NCBI GenBank assembly: GCA_017537105.1
Contig: JAFWBZ010000136.1
Span: 1-15,634 of the forward strand
Length of the DNA stretch: 15,634 nt
Direction of reading: 5' to 3'
DNA from: Clostridia bacterium
GTDB taxonomy: Bacteria; Bacillota; Clostridia; Christensenellales; Aristaeellaceae
The notes below the pieces were generated by a model. That model did not search any database, had not been told where the DNA came from, and saw only the letters and a program-made list of their open reading frames with translations. Below are positions 1 through 7,512 of the stretch, piece by piece (position 1 is the stretch's first letter; each line of letters starts with the position of its first letter). Both the position numbers and the translations under genes were made by a program.

Positions 1-2
1 AG

Positions 3-863
3 AAGCGGCGGGGGGACCGATTCGACGCGACGCTGGTGCGAAATCTGGATCCGCTGCATTGGTTCATGCCCTACATCTACCCCAATCGCGCGGACAACGA
101 GGCGTTCATCCGGGAGGAGTTTGACCTGACCAATCTGAACGCATTTCTGGAGAAGAAGAACGAAGGGCTGGACAAGGCGCACCGCTACACCATCTTCCAC
201 GCGGTGTCCGCGGCGATCGTGAAGGCCGTGACGCTGCGCCCCCAGATGAACCGCTTCATCCAGGGCCGAAGGCTGTACCAGAGGGACGAGCTGAGTCTCG
301 GATTTGTGGTGAAAAAGCAGTTCAGAGACAACGCCGACGAGGGCCTGGCCTTCATCAAGTTCCCGGAGGACACCACCATCGACAGCCTGCACGAGCGCAT
401 CATGGCGGAGATCTTCGAGTGCCGCTCGGACAAGATGGACAACTCCACCAAGGGCATGGAGATGTTTACCCACCTGCCCCGGTGGCTCATGCGGATCGTG
501 ATGTGGGTGCTGCACCGGCTGGACTTCTACGGCAAGGTGCCCTATGACCTCATCAAGGCCGACCCCAACTATGCCTCGGTCTTTCTCACCAACCTGGGGT
601 CCATCAAGCTGAACGCCGCCTACCACCACCTGAGCAACTGGGGCACCACCTCGGTGTTCGTGATCATCGGCGAGAAGGGGCGCAAGCCCGTGTTCCACGA
701 GGACGGCACCTTCGAAATGCGCGACATGCTGAGCGTGGGCATCACGCTGGACGAGCGCATCGCGGATGGCTATTACTACGCGCAGACCGTTCGCCTGGTC
801 AAGAAGCTGATCGAGTGCCCGGAGCTGCTTGACCTGCCGGCCAACGTGCCCGTGGAGTATTGA
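3..863 (+). CDS. E2/CAT-fold acyltransferase-like protein, 5' end outside the window
   Basis: The reading frame is open from base 3 to the TGA at 861-863, so the true start lies upstream. An internal GTG at 36 is not a convincing start, because the preceding codons (KRRGDRFDATL) read like the N-terminal part of this family, before 'NLDP..WFMPYI'. The C-terminal half resembles the catalytic domain of 2-oxoacid dehydrogenase E2 and chloramphenicol acetyltransferase: a beta-rich core, 'VFLTNLGSIKL', then 'SVGITLDERIADG' near the end. In true E2 and CAT enzymes this last motif is HxxxDG. Here codon 753-755 is Glu where the catalytic His is expected, while Asp and Gly (765-770) are kept. There is no lipoyl or E3-binding domain in the visible part. 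The ligase gene follows 63 bases later on the same strand, probably in one operon, which suggests acyl-group chemistry. Fold assignment is fairly sure; substrate and activity are unknown. Confidence 0.8.
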   Translation, partial: KRRGDRFDATLVRNLDPLHWFMPYIYPNRADNEAFIREEFDLTNLNAFLEKKNEGLDKAHRYTIFHAVSAAIVKAVTLRPQMNRFIQGRRLYQRDELSLGFVVKKQFRDNADEGLAFIKFPEDTTIDSLHERIMAEIFECRSDKMDNSTKGMEMFTHLPRWLMRIVMWVLHRLDFYGKVPYDLIKADPNYASVFLTNLGSIKLNAAYHHLSNWGTTSVFVIIGEKGRKPVFHEDGTFEMRDMLSVGITLDERIADGYYYAQTVRLVKKLIECPELLDLPANVPVEY

Positions 864-926
864 CGAAGGCGCTTTTTGCGTTTCACTGCCCGATATCGAA
901 AGATTTCCGCATGGGAGGAGACAGAT

Positions 927-2660
927 ATGTCCACCGTGAAGACGCCCTGGGAGCCCTGGATGGGCGAGGTGCCGATGCACCTGGAGTATTTTCAGGGCTC
1001 AATGGTTGAAAAGGTCGAAGACATCGCCGAGCGCATGCCCGACGTGACGGCGCTGGAGTTCATGGGCGGAAAGACGCCCTATTCCAGGCTGGCGGAGCAG
1101 ATCCACGAGTGCGCCCGGGCGCTACAGCAGATCGGCATCCGCGAGGGGGACAAGGTGACCCTCTGCATGCCCAACGCGCCGCAGACGGTCATCATGTTCT
1201 ACGCGGTGAACATGGTGGGCGCCATCGCCAACATGGTGCACCCGTTGTCCGCCGAGGGCGAAATCGAGTTCTATCTGAACGATTCCGAGTCCGTGGCTGC
1301 GCTGACGCTGGACCAGTTTTACGGCAAATTTGCCAGCATCCGCAAGAACACGCCCTGCCTGAAGCACCTGATCATCGCGGACGTGGCGGATGCCCTGAAT
1401 CCGCTGATGAAGGTTGGCTACAGACTCACCCAGGGGCGCAAGATCCCGAAGCTGCCCAAGGACGCGGACGTGCTGCGCTGGAAGCCCTTCCTTGCGGACG
1501 GGCGGCGGTTTGCCGGGGATCCCCGGGTGAAGCGCGTGGGGAGCGATCCCGCGGTCATCCTGTACTCCGGAGGCACCACCGGCATCACCAAGGGCATTCT
1601 GCTCTCCAACCTGAACTTCAACGCGCTGGCGGCGCAGATCATTGCCACCAATCCCATCTGGCGGGTTGGCGACAAGATGCTGGCCATCATGCCCATGTTC
1701 CACGGCTTCGGGCTGGGCGTCAGCATCCACTCCATGTTGGCCAACGGCGGCTGCTGCATCCTGGTGCCCCGGTTCACGCCCAAGACCTACGCGGAGCTGC
1801 TTCGCAAGCACAAGCCCAACTTCATCGCGGGCGTGCCCACGCTGTATGAAGCGCTGCTGCGCATCCCCAATCTGGAGAACCTGGACCTGTCCTGCCTGAA
1901 GGGCGTCTTCTCCGGCGGGGACAGCCTTCCGGTGGAGCTCAAGCGCCGCTTCGACCGATTCCTGAAGGAGCACGGCTGCGAGGTGGAGGTGCGCGAGGGC
2001 TACGGCACCACCGAGTGCGTCACGGCCTCCTGCCTGACGCCGCTGACCAAGGCGAAGGAGGGCTCCATCGGCATTCCCTTCCCGGACACCTACTACAAGA
2101 TCGTAAAGGTGGGTACCGAGGAGGAGGTGCCCTACGGCACTGAGGGCGAGATCTGCCTGGCCGGGCCCACGGTGATGCTGGAATACGTCAAGCACCCCCA
2201 GGAGACCGCGCAGACCCGTCGTGTGCACGCCGACGGCATGACCTGGATTCACACCGGCGACCTGGGCGTGATGGACGACGAGGGATATATTTATTTCCGG
2301 CAGCGCATCAAGCGCATGATCGTCACCAGCGGCTACAACGTCTATCCCAGCCAGATCGAAAACATCCTCGACGCCCACGAGGCCGTGCACCTGAGCTGCG
2401 TCATCGGCGTGCGCGATCCCTACAAGATGCAGAAAGTCAAGGCCTACGTCGTGCTGAAGCCGGGCTACGAGCCCTCCGAGGCCACGCGCCAGATGCTGAT
2501 GGAATACTGCAAAAAGCACATCGCCAAATACGCCATGCCCTATGACATCGAGTTCCGGCCCGACCTGCCCAAGACGCTGGTGGGCAAGGTGGCCTATCGC
2601 GTGCTGGAGGAGGAGATGGAGAAGGCTGCGCCACACGGCGCGGCTCCGTCGCAGGCGTGA
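927..2660 (+). CDS. AMP-forming acyl-CoA synthetase/ligase (class I adenylate-forming enzyme)
   Basis: A 577-residue cytosolic enzyme of the ANL superfamily. It should activate a carboxylic acid with ATP to an acyl-adenylate and pass it to CoA or another thiol. The core motifs are in order: phosphate loop YSGGTTGITKG (residues 213-223), GYGTTE (358-363), TGDLG (443-447, with the ribose-binding Asp445), the hinge region 'KRMIVTSGYNVYPSQIE', and the C-terminal PKTLVGKV with the expected catalytic lysine Lys554. Length is typical of fatty-acyl or aryl-CoA ligases. The start is the ATG at 927, behind GGGAGGAG (913-920); an in-frame TTG at 876 has no such site. It lies 63 bases after the E2-like gene and ends in a terminator, so the two probably form the end of one operon. 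The E2-like protein may use its product, but that is inference. Substrate cannot be read from sequence. Confidence 0.92.
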   Translation: MSTVKTPWEPWMGEVPMHLEYFQGSMVEKVEDIAERMPDVTALEFMGGKTPYSRLAEQIHECARALQQIGIREGDKVTLCMPNAPQTVIMFYAVNMVGAIANMVHPLSAEGEIEFYLNDSESVAALTLDQFYGKFASIRKNTPCLKHLIIADVADALNPLMKVGYRLTQGRKIPKLPKDADVLRWKPFLADGRRFAGDPRVKRVGSDPAVILYSGGTTGITKGILLSNLNFNALAAQIIATNPIWRVGDKMLAIMPMFHGFGLGVSIHSMLANGGCCILVPRFTPKTYAELLRKHKPNFIAGVPTLYEALLRIPNLENLDLSCLKGVFSGGDSLPVELKRRFDRFLKEHGCEVEVREGYGTTECVTASCLTPLTKAKEGSIGIPFPDTYYKIVKVGTEEEVPYGTEGEICLAGPTVMLEYVKHPQETAQTRRVHADGMTWIHTGDLGVMDDEGYIYFRQRIKRMIVTSGYNVYPSQIENILDAHEAVHLSCVIGVRDPYKMQKVKAYVVLKPGYEPSEATRQMLMEYCKKHIAKYAMPYDIEFRPDLPKTLVGKVAYRVLEEEMEKAAPHGAAPSQA

Positions 2661-2670
2661 GTGTGGCAGG

Positions 2671-2700
2671 GAAGAGAGAGTGCTTCGGCGCTTTCTTTTT
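2671..2700 (+). terminator. Rho-independent terminator with UUCG tetraloop
   Basis: GAGAGTGC (2676-2683) pairs with GCGCTTTC (2688-2695), with two G-U pairs, around a TTCG loop. The stem extends into an A/G-rich stretch on the left against the T-run on the right. Five T follow directly (2696-2700). It ends the acyltransferase/ligase transcript. Confidence 0.85.
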
Positions 2701-2759
2701 CTTATGCGATGTTTTTTGAATTGCAACCCGATATTCAAGCTTGATTTCAGGATTCCCTG

Positions 2760-2765
2760 TACAAT
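2760..2765 (+). promoter_or_regulatory. Possible -10 element for the tannase-like gene
   Basis: TACAAT lies 39 bases before the ATG of the secreted esterase, in a short AT-richer stretch (about 2700-2765) after the terminator. The spacing for a -35 is poor: TTGATT at 2741 is only 13 bases away. A promoter is expected here because a terminator precedes the gene, but its exact place is uncertain. Confidence 0.35.
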
Positions 2766-2804
2766 GAAGCTATCCGAGAGAAACCAGAAGAGGAGTGGAG
2801 AACG

Positions 2805-5069
2805 ATGAAAAAGATCACTGCGGCGCTGCTGGCGCTGGCCATGCTGCTGGGCATGACAGCCGTTGCCGGCGCAGAGACGTCGAACAATGGGACCACCGCG
2901 GAGGCGCGCGCGGTCATCGAATCGGCGCTGAACCTCGCCAATAACCCCGATCAGGCGTGGACGTACTCGGCAGAGGCCGACGCATGGACGCTGTCCATCG
3001 TTTCGGCGGTATACAACCCCGTGATTCCGGAGGAGGAGGGCGTGTCCGTGTGCGTGCCCGGCGCGTATGTCATCGGCATCGATACCGACGGCGACGGCGT
3101 GGCCGATGTGACGGCAGGGAATGATGCCGACACGGTGAACGGCGGCCTGGTCATCGACTACGACGCCGAGGTCACCTCCACCCACGGGCAGGTGTACACC
3201 GCCGCCACCGCCCCGGTGATTTTGAACACGGGCGCGGCGGGCTACGGCAATTCCAGCAACACGCTGGCGTCCTCCACCTACGCCGCCGAGGGCTACATCA
3301 ACGTATCCTGCGGCAACCGGGGCAAGCAGGACAGCTATACCGATGAAGACGGCAACGCCGTCTACACCGGCGACGCGCCCTCCTGCCTGGCGGATCAGAA
3401 GGCCGCGGCGCGATTCGTCAAATACAACATCCTGCTGGGCAATCTGCCGGGCAGCGTGGATTACTGGGTCTCCACCGGCGGCAGCGGCGGCGGCGCCCAC
3501 GCGGTGATGTTCGCGGCTACCTCCAATCATCCCGATTTCTACGACTACCAGATCGAGGTCGGCGCGGTAGGCGTCTACCGCAACGCCGACGGCAGCTACG
3601 ACATCACTGTCACTATCGACGGCGAGCAGGTTTCGCTGTCCGACGGCGCCTGGGGCTGCGTGGGCTACAGCCCGATCACCTCACTCTACGAGGCGGACAT
3701 GGCCATGGCCTTCGAGTACTCCCTCGACTCGGACTACGCCTTCAGCACCGAATTCCAGAGGGCGCTGGCGGGCGCGCTTTCGCTGGAATACATGGAGCAT
3801 GTGAACGCGCAGGGCTGGACCGTCGACGAATCCGACCTGCAGGCGGATCTGGACGGCGACGGCCTGTGGGCCACCGGGGACATCCCCGTGACCATCGAAT
3901 ACGACGAGGAGACGGGCAGTTATTCCGGCACCTATCTCGACCTGTATCGGGCAAAGTTTGCCGCAAACCTCGAAAACTACCTGCGCGGTCTCGATTATGC
4001 GAGCGGCTGGACCTGGTTTGACGCGGACGGCAACGCCCTGTCTGACGAGGATTTCGCGGCGATGACCCTCGCGGACAAGGTGCAGGCGTTCCTTGAAGGG
4101 CGCTACGACAAGGGCAGCTCCGGCAGGGGCGGCATGGGCGGCCGCGGCATGATGGGCCCCAGCGGCATGAACGGCAGGATGGACTTCATGGGCGGCGGGC
4201 GGCCGGACCTCGCAGACGGCGAAATGCCCGACTTTGCCGACGGGGACTTCCCCGGAGACATGGGCGGCGGTCGCGGCTTTGACAACGGCGCCGTGGCGGA
4301 GAACAGTGCCGGCGACGAGCTGGACGTGGGCACCCCCGAGGCGGGAACCACCCAGGCCAGCGGAAGCGCCACGGATTCCCAAAACTATGCGACTTACGAC
4401 GACATGCTGGCCGCCTATGCCGCCGACATCGCCGGGATCGAGGCGGGAGACGCCTATGGCAAGAACATCGTGGACCTGTACAATCCGCTCAACTACATCG
4501 GCGCGGAGGGCACGGAGAATCCGACCTGGATGGTGCTGCTGTGCGGCGCGGCCGAGGGGGACATCTCCATGCTGAATTCGCTGAATCTGGAGATCGCCGC
4601 GGAGCTTGCAGGAATTGAGACCACGGCGGAATGGCAGTGGGACGGCGGCCACGTGCCCAGCGAGATCTTTGGCAGCTCCCTGGCGCTGCGCGTGGACTAC
4701 ATGTACGGCTATGAAGAGGGCGCCGCTGCGGAGCCCATCGAGATTGACGTGCTGGATTCCGAGCGTCAGACGGAGAACGGCACCGCCGAATCCGCCACCG
4801 GCACCGATCTCACCGACTGGGTCCACGTCGAGGTGACGGAGTATGACGGGGACTACGGAATGGCCGTCGACTTCTCCCTTGAGGACATCGCGGCCTACCG
4901 CACCGCCGCCGCCAGCAAGGCCACCCCGGGCTTCGATGTGATCGACTACGGCCAGGAGGACTATGTGTTTGGCGACAGCGATACCGATGCGCGCCACTGG
5001 AGCGAGTGGGTGTTGAAGGCATTGGAGGAGAATCGGGAGATTCTCGAGCCGCTCTTCAACGCTGGCTGA
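2805..5069 (+). CDS. Secreted tannase-like alpha/beta-hydrolase esterase
   Basis: A 754-residue exported protein. The start ATG follows AGGAG (2791-2795). Residues 1-24 form a signal peptide (MKK, hydrophobic core, AGA cleavage site) with no lipobox cysteine, so the protein is probably released. The body resembles subtype B bacterial tannases and feruloyl esterases: 'YINVSCGNRG', 'DQKAAARFVKYN', then the nucleophile elbow GGSGGG with Ser227. Asp586 in 'AAEGDISML' and His616 in 'DGGHVP' complete a likely triad; the 30-residue Asp-His spacing fits the family. Several Asp-rich loops (93-101, 348-353, 406-416) resemble calcium-binding turns. Residues about 437-525 are an unusual Gly/Met/Asp-rich then Ser/Thr-rich insertion between nucleophile and acid. 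It stands alone between two terminators. The likely role is hydrolysis of aromatic or plant-derived esters outside the cell. The hydrolase fold is confident; the substrate is not. Confidence 0.78.
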   Translation: MKKITAALLALAMLLGMTAVAGAETSNNGTTAEARAVIESALNLANNPDQAWTYSAEADAWTLSIVSAVYNPVIPEEEGVSVCVPGAYVIGIDTDGDGVADVTAGNDADTVNGGLVIDYDAEVTSTHGQVYTAATAPVILNTGAAGYGNSSNTLASSTYAAEGYINVSCGNRGKQDSYTDEDGNAVYTGDAPSCLADQKAAARFVKYNILLGNLPGSVDYWVSTGGSGGGAHAVMFAATSNHPDFYDYQIEVGAVGVYRNADGSYDITVTIDGEQVSLSDGAWGCVGYSPITSLYEADMAMAFEYSLDSDYAFSTEFQRALAGALSLEYMEHVNAQGWTVDESDLQADLDGDGLWATGDIPVTIEYDEETGSYSGTYLDLYRAKFAANLENYLRGLDYASGWTWFDADGNALSDEDFAAMTLADKVQAFLEGRYDKGSSGRGGMGGRGMMGPSGMNGRMDFMGGGRPDLADGEMPDFADGDFPGDMGGGRGFDNGAVAENSAGDELDVGTPEAGTTQASGSATDSQNYATYDDMLAAYAADIAGIEAGDAYGKNIVDLYNPLNYIGAEGTENPTWMVLLCGAAEGDISMLNSLNLEIAAELAGIETTAEWQWDGGHVPSEIFGSSLALRVDYMYGYEEGAAAEPIEIDVLDSERQTENGTAESATGTDLTDWVHVEVTEYDGDYGMAVDFSLEDIAAYRTAAASKATPGFDVIDYGQEDYVFGDSDTDARHWSEWVLKALEENREILEPLFNAG

Positions 5070-5091
5070 GTGCGCTGAAAAAGCTTATGCG

Positions 5092-5129
5092 AAAACCCTT
5101 CGGTCTGCTTTTCAGATCGAAGGGTTTTT
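5092..5129. terminator. Strong bidirectional terminator between convergent genes
   Basis: Arms 5092-5107 and 5113-5128 form a 16-pair stem (one G-T pair) with loop CTTTT. The outer arms are AAAACCCTTCG and CGAAGGGTTTT, so a T-run follows the stem on either strand. It sits 22 bases after the esterase stop and 15 bases beyond the stop of the opposing membrane gene, serving both. Confidence 0.93.
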
Positions 5130-5143
5130 GCATGCCGCGCCGG

Positions 5144-5929
5144 CTACTTTTTCAGGCGGCGCGTGCGCTCCGCGGTGAACCGGGCGATGTGCCGCCACAG
5201 GCCGGAAAGCTGCCGCTTGTGAGCGCAGAGCTTTTCCGTGCAGTTCACGCAGTAGAGATATTCGTTGGTCTCCTCCGAAAAGCGCTCAGGGTGGAGGAAG
5301 AAGGTGACCTCCCATCGGGCCAGCAGGGCGACGGAGAGGATCAGCAAACTCCACGTGTAGGGCTTCTGCACGAAGAACAGCGGCGTGAACATCATGGCGT
5401 AGTCCCAGTTATAGATGCGGCAGGTGCTGCAGCACTTGTTCTTCAAAAGCCAGGACTGGAACGGGCAGAAGAAGAGGATGCAGATCATGTCGCACACGGA
5501 GTAGGCGCAGCAGAGCAGGAGCATGATGCCGTCGTCCAGCAGCCCCGCCATGTGCATGGCGCCGATGATCCCGTTGAAGCCGATCCAGACCAGCGCCACC
5601 AGCACCACGGCGTTGTTGTCCTGGATCTCGATGTGCGTCTCGCCGGACTTTATGTAGTTCCGGGCGAACTGCTTCTGGCAGCCGGGACTTTCAAGCCTCG
5701 AAGGGAAGAACCGTAGGACCATTTCCACGGTAAACACCAGCCAGATCACCACGATGATGGCCGGGCGCTCCTCGATCCTGCGCCCGATGTCCGCGCCGCC
5801 GCGGACCCGGTAGGAGATGTACATTGCCAGGAGCGCTGCGAACAGCAACGACCGATAGACCAATCGAACGTAGTGCAGCGTGCTCACGGGTGTCAGCCGC
5901 ACGCGCCGCCGGATGGGTTTCGCGTTCAT
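5144..5929 (-). CDS. Cys-rich multi-pass membrane protein of unknown function
   Basis: I do not recognise this 261-residue protein. The start ATG (5929-5927) follows GAGGAAGG; the frame extends upstream without a better start. The N-terminus is basic. Likely membrane segments are at about 24-40, 57-75, 107-125, 134-156 and 190-210, with a long charged loop at 76-105. There are 12 cysteines, concentrated in segment 4 (140, 141, 146, 150, 155), a CCSTC cluster (166-170) followed by RIYNWDYAMMFTP, and a C-terminal YCVNCTEKLC (226-235) ending in a basic tail. The CxxC-like pairs could bind a metal or form disulfides; that is inference. It has its own strong promoter (6055-6083), so it is probably expressed in growing cells independently of spoVA, although spoVA readthrough is also possible. 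It ends at a shared terminator. Confidence 0.8.
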   Translation of the reverse strand: MNAKPIRRRVRLTPVSTLHYVRLVYRSLLFAALLAMYISYRVRGGADIGRRIEERPAIIVVIWLVFTVEMVLRFFPSRLESPGCQKQFARNYIKSGETHIEIQDNNAVVLVALVWIGFNGIIGAMHMAGLLDDGIMLLLCCAYSVCDMICILFFCPFQSWLLKNKCCSTCRIYNWDYAMMFTPLFFVQKPYTWSLLILSVALLARWEVTFFLHPERFSEETNEYLYCVNCTEKLCAHKRQLSGLWRHIARFTAERTRRLKK

Positions 5930-5946
5930 ACCTTCCTCGTCTGCCT

Positions 5947-5960
5947 CCCGAATGGTCGGG
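5947..5960 (-). other. Leader hairpin just upstream of the membrane gene's ribosome site
   Basis: CCCGA (5947-5951) and TCGGG (5956-5960) are perfect complements around a 4-base loop, a few bases upstream of the Shine-Dalgarno site of the membrane protein gene. It may affect translation. The stem is short, so this is a weak call. Confidence 0.35.
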
Positions 5961-6026
5961 ATTCTCCGTCGTGCAATGCCCTGTCCCGCGACGCGGCCGC
6001 AGCGGCTGCGAATGCGGAGGACGGGC

Positions 6027-6047
6027 GCGGGGGGAGATCGCCCCCGC
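6027..6047 (-). other. GC-rich hairpin at the 5' end of the membrane-gene transcript
   Basis: GCGGGGG (6027-6033) pairs with CCCCCGC (6041-6047). On the minus strand this begins about 8 bases after the -10 box, so it would form the extreme 5' end of the mRNA. That is a position typical of stabilising stems. No T-run follows, so it is not a terminator. Confidence 0.5.
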
Positions 6048-6054
6048 ACCTTGC

Positions 6055-6083
6055 ATTATAGCAATGCTTTTCCCAAAAGGCAA
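6055..6083 (-). promoter_or_regulatory. Sigma-A type promoter with extended -10 for the Cys-rich membrane gene
   Basis: On the minus strand, TTGCCT (6083-6078) is followed by a 17-base spacer and TATAAT (6060-6055). TGC stands before the -10, giving the extended form TGnTATAAT. Transcription would start near 6048, leaving a leader of about 120 bases. Confidence 0.85.
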
Positions 6084-6134
6084 GCCCGCGCCCGACAATA
6101 CCCGCAGACAAATATGAGGGATGGATGCCGGCGA

Positions 6135-6500
6135 TCACTTCATGTGCGGTTTGAAGAGCAGCGCATTCAGCAACCCGAACACCACGGCGGCGGTGATGCC
6201 CGCGGCGGTGCGGGTGACGCCGCCCACGAAGGCGCCGATCAACCCGTAGCGGTTCACCGCCTCGATGGCGCCCATGGCCAGCGAGTAGCCGAAGCCCGTC
6301 AGCGGCACAGTGGCGCCTGCCCCGGCGAAGTCCACCAGCGGCTTGTAGAGGCCCAGCGCCGTGAGCACGGCGCCCGAGACCACAAAGATCACGAGGATGC
6401 GCGCATTGGTCAGCTTGGTGTGCATGATCAGCGCCTGCCCGACGCAGCAGATCAGCCCGCCGACGGCGAAGGCACGGGCAAACATCATGAGTGTTTCCAT
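6135..6500 (-). CDS. spoVAE: Stage V sporulation protein AE (SpoVAE)
   Basis: A 121-residue integral membrane protein of the SpoVAC/SpoVAE family. It has the hallmark 'GGLICCVGQALI', 'ILVIFVVSGAVLTALGLY' and 'GAGATVPLTGFGYSLAMGAIEAV' segments, and about four membrane helices. In spore formers SpoVAC and SpoVAE form a channel in the forespore inner membrane that admits dipicolinic acid during sporulation and releases it on germination. I chose the ATG at 6500, one base after the spoVAD stop. The spoVAD end supplies the ribosome site AGAGGTGA, and a GTG at 6509 would leave no room for one. Last gene of the spoVA operon; I saw no clear terminator in the 50 bases after it. Confidence 0.95.
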   Translation of the reverse strand: METLMMFARAFAVGGLICCVGQALIMHTKLTNARILVIFVVSGAVLTALGLYKPLVDFAGAGATVPLTGFGYSLAMGAIEAVNRYGLIGAFVGGVTRTAAGITAAVVFGLLNALLFKPHMK

Positions 6501-6501
6501 G

Positions 6502-7512
6502 TCAGTCACCTCTTTCGATGCACACGGCGTAGGAGATGCCGGGAATGCTCTGACCCTGCTGGGAGCTGGTGGGGGAGAGCATGGCCCCGGAGCCGGACAG
6601 CAGCACCCGGCGAAACTCCCCGCGCTCGATGCGCTTCATGATCCATCCGCAGCTCACCGCCGCCACGCAGCCGCAGCCGCTTCCGCCGGCGTGGACATCC
6701 TGCTCCTGCCGGTAGAGGCTCGCGCCGCAGTCCACCAGGCGGTCTTCAGGCACGTCGATGCCGGCCTTCCGAAACAGCTCCAGCAGCAGATTTCGCCCGA
6801 TCCAGCCCAGGTCGCCGGTGACGATCAGGTCGTAGTCGGCAGCCTCCTGCCGGGTGTCCGCCAGGTGGGCGGACAGCGTATCGAATACTGCCGGGGCCAT
6901 CGCAGCGCCCATGTGGTTGGCGTCGGAGATGTTCATGTCGATCACCCGGCCCAGCGTGCCGGAGGTGATGCGCAGCCCGCGCCCCTCCGCGCGCAGCAGC
7001 GCGCAGCCGCAGGCCGTGGCCGTCCAGGAGGCCTGGGGCGGCCGCTGGGTGCCCAGCTCCAATGGAAAGCGGAACTGGCGTTCTGCGGTGCAGAAGTGGC
7101 TGGAGGCGCAACACAGCGCGCTGTCCAGACCGCCTGCGCTGATCAGCGCCGCGCCCAGCACCAGCGCCTCCACAAAGGTGGAGCAGGCGCCGTACAGCCC
7201 CAGGAAGGGCGCTCTGAGCTTTCGCGCGGCGAAGGAGGTGGCGATGATATGGTTGTTCAGGTCTCCGCCGAGCAGCGCGTCCACCCCGCCGGGGGAGAGT
7301 CCCGCGTCGTCCAGAGCGTCCCGGGCGCAGCGGCGCACCATCTCGGATTCCGCCAGCTCCCAGCTCTTCTGGCCCAGCAGGTCGTCCTCCAGGATCGCAT
7401 CGAACCACTTTCCCAGGGGGCCTTCGCCCTCCTTGCCGCCGGCGATGCTGCGATGGGCGGCGATCACGGGAGGACGGTCATAGCGCAGCGTCTGCGCCCC
7501 GAGCCGGCTCAT
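6502..7512 (-). CDS. spoVAD: Stage V sporulation protein AD (SpoVAD)
   Basis: A 336-residue soluble, thiolase-fold protein, close to the 338 residues of the Bacillus homologue. It is the dipicolinic-acid-binding member of the SpoVA complex, on the cytosolic face of the spore inner membrane. Typical stretches are 'PPVIAAHRSIAGGKEGEGPL', 'LLGGDLNNHIIATSF', 'YGACSTFVEAL' with Cys110 at the thiolase-like cysteine position, 'CASSHFCTAERQFRFPLELG', and 'GSGCGC..AV'. The frame runs open far upstream as a shadow of spoVAC. I chose the ATG at 7512 because it overlaps the spoVAC stop as ATGA, is preceded by GGGGGTGG, and gives the family's usual N-terminus. Such overlap indicates translational coupling within the operon. 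Confidence 0.96.
   Translation of the reverse strand: MSRLGAQTLRYDRPPVIAAHRSIAGGKEGEGPLGKWFDAILEDDLLGQKSWELAESEMVRRCARDALDDAGLSPGGVDALLGGDLNNHIIATSFAARKLRAPFLGLYGACSTFVEALVLGAALISAGGLDSALCCASSHFCTAERQFRFPLELGTQRPPQASWTATACGCALLRAEGRGLRITSGTLGRVIDMNISDANHMGAAMAPAVFDTLSAHLADTRQEAADYDLIVTGDLGWIGRNLLLELFRKAGIDVPEDRLVDCGASLYRQEQDVHAGGSGCGCVAAVSCGWIMKRIERGEFRRVLLSGSGAMLSPTSSQQGQSIPGISYAVCIERGD

Noticed and set aside
1122..3530. Very long open frame on the minus strand, antisense to the ligase and esterase
   Set aside because: It covers parts of two well-supported plus-strand genes and their terminator. Its product is rich in His, Gly, Arg and Val without a recognisable domain, as expected of a GC-rich shadow frame.
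3681..4997. Long minus-strand frame antisense to the esterase
   Set aside because: Low-complexity product, no ribosome site or family motif, fully inside a gene with signal peptide and catalytic motifs.
5006..5716. Plus-strand frame antisense to the Cys-rich membrane gene
   Set aside because: It runs through the strong bidirectional terminator and opposes a gene with a good promoter, ribosome site and membrane helices.
6501..6509. GTG at 6509 as the spoVAE start
   Set aside because: It would fall inside the AGAGGTGA ribosome site; the ATG at 6500 has proper spacing and lies one base after the spoVAD stop.
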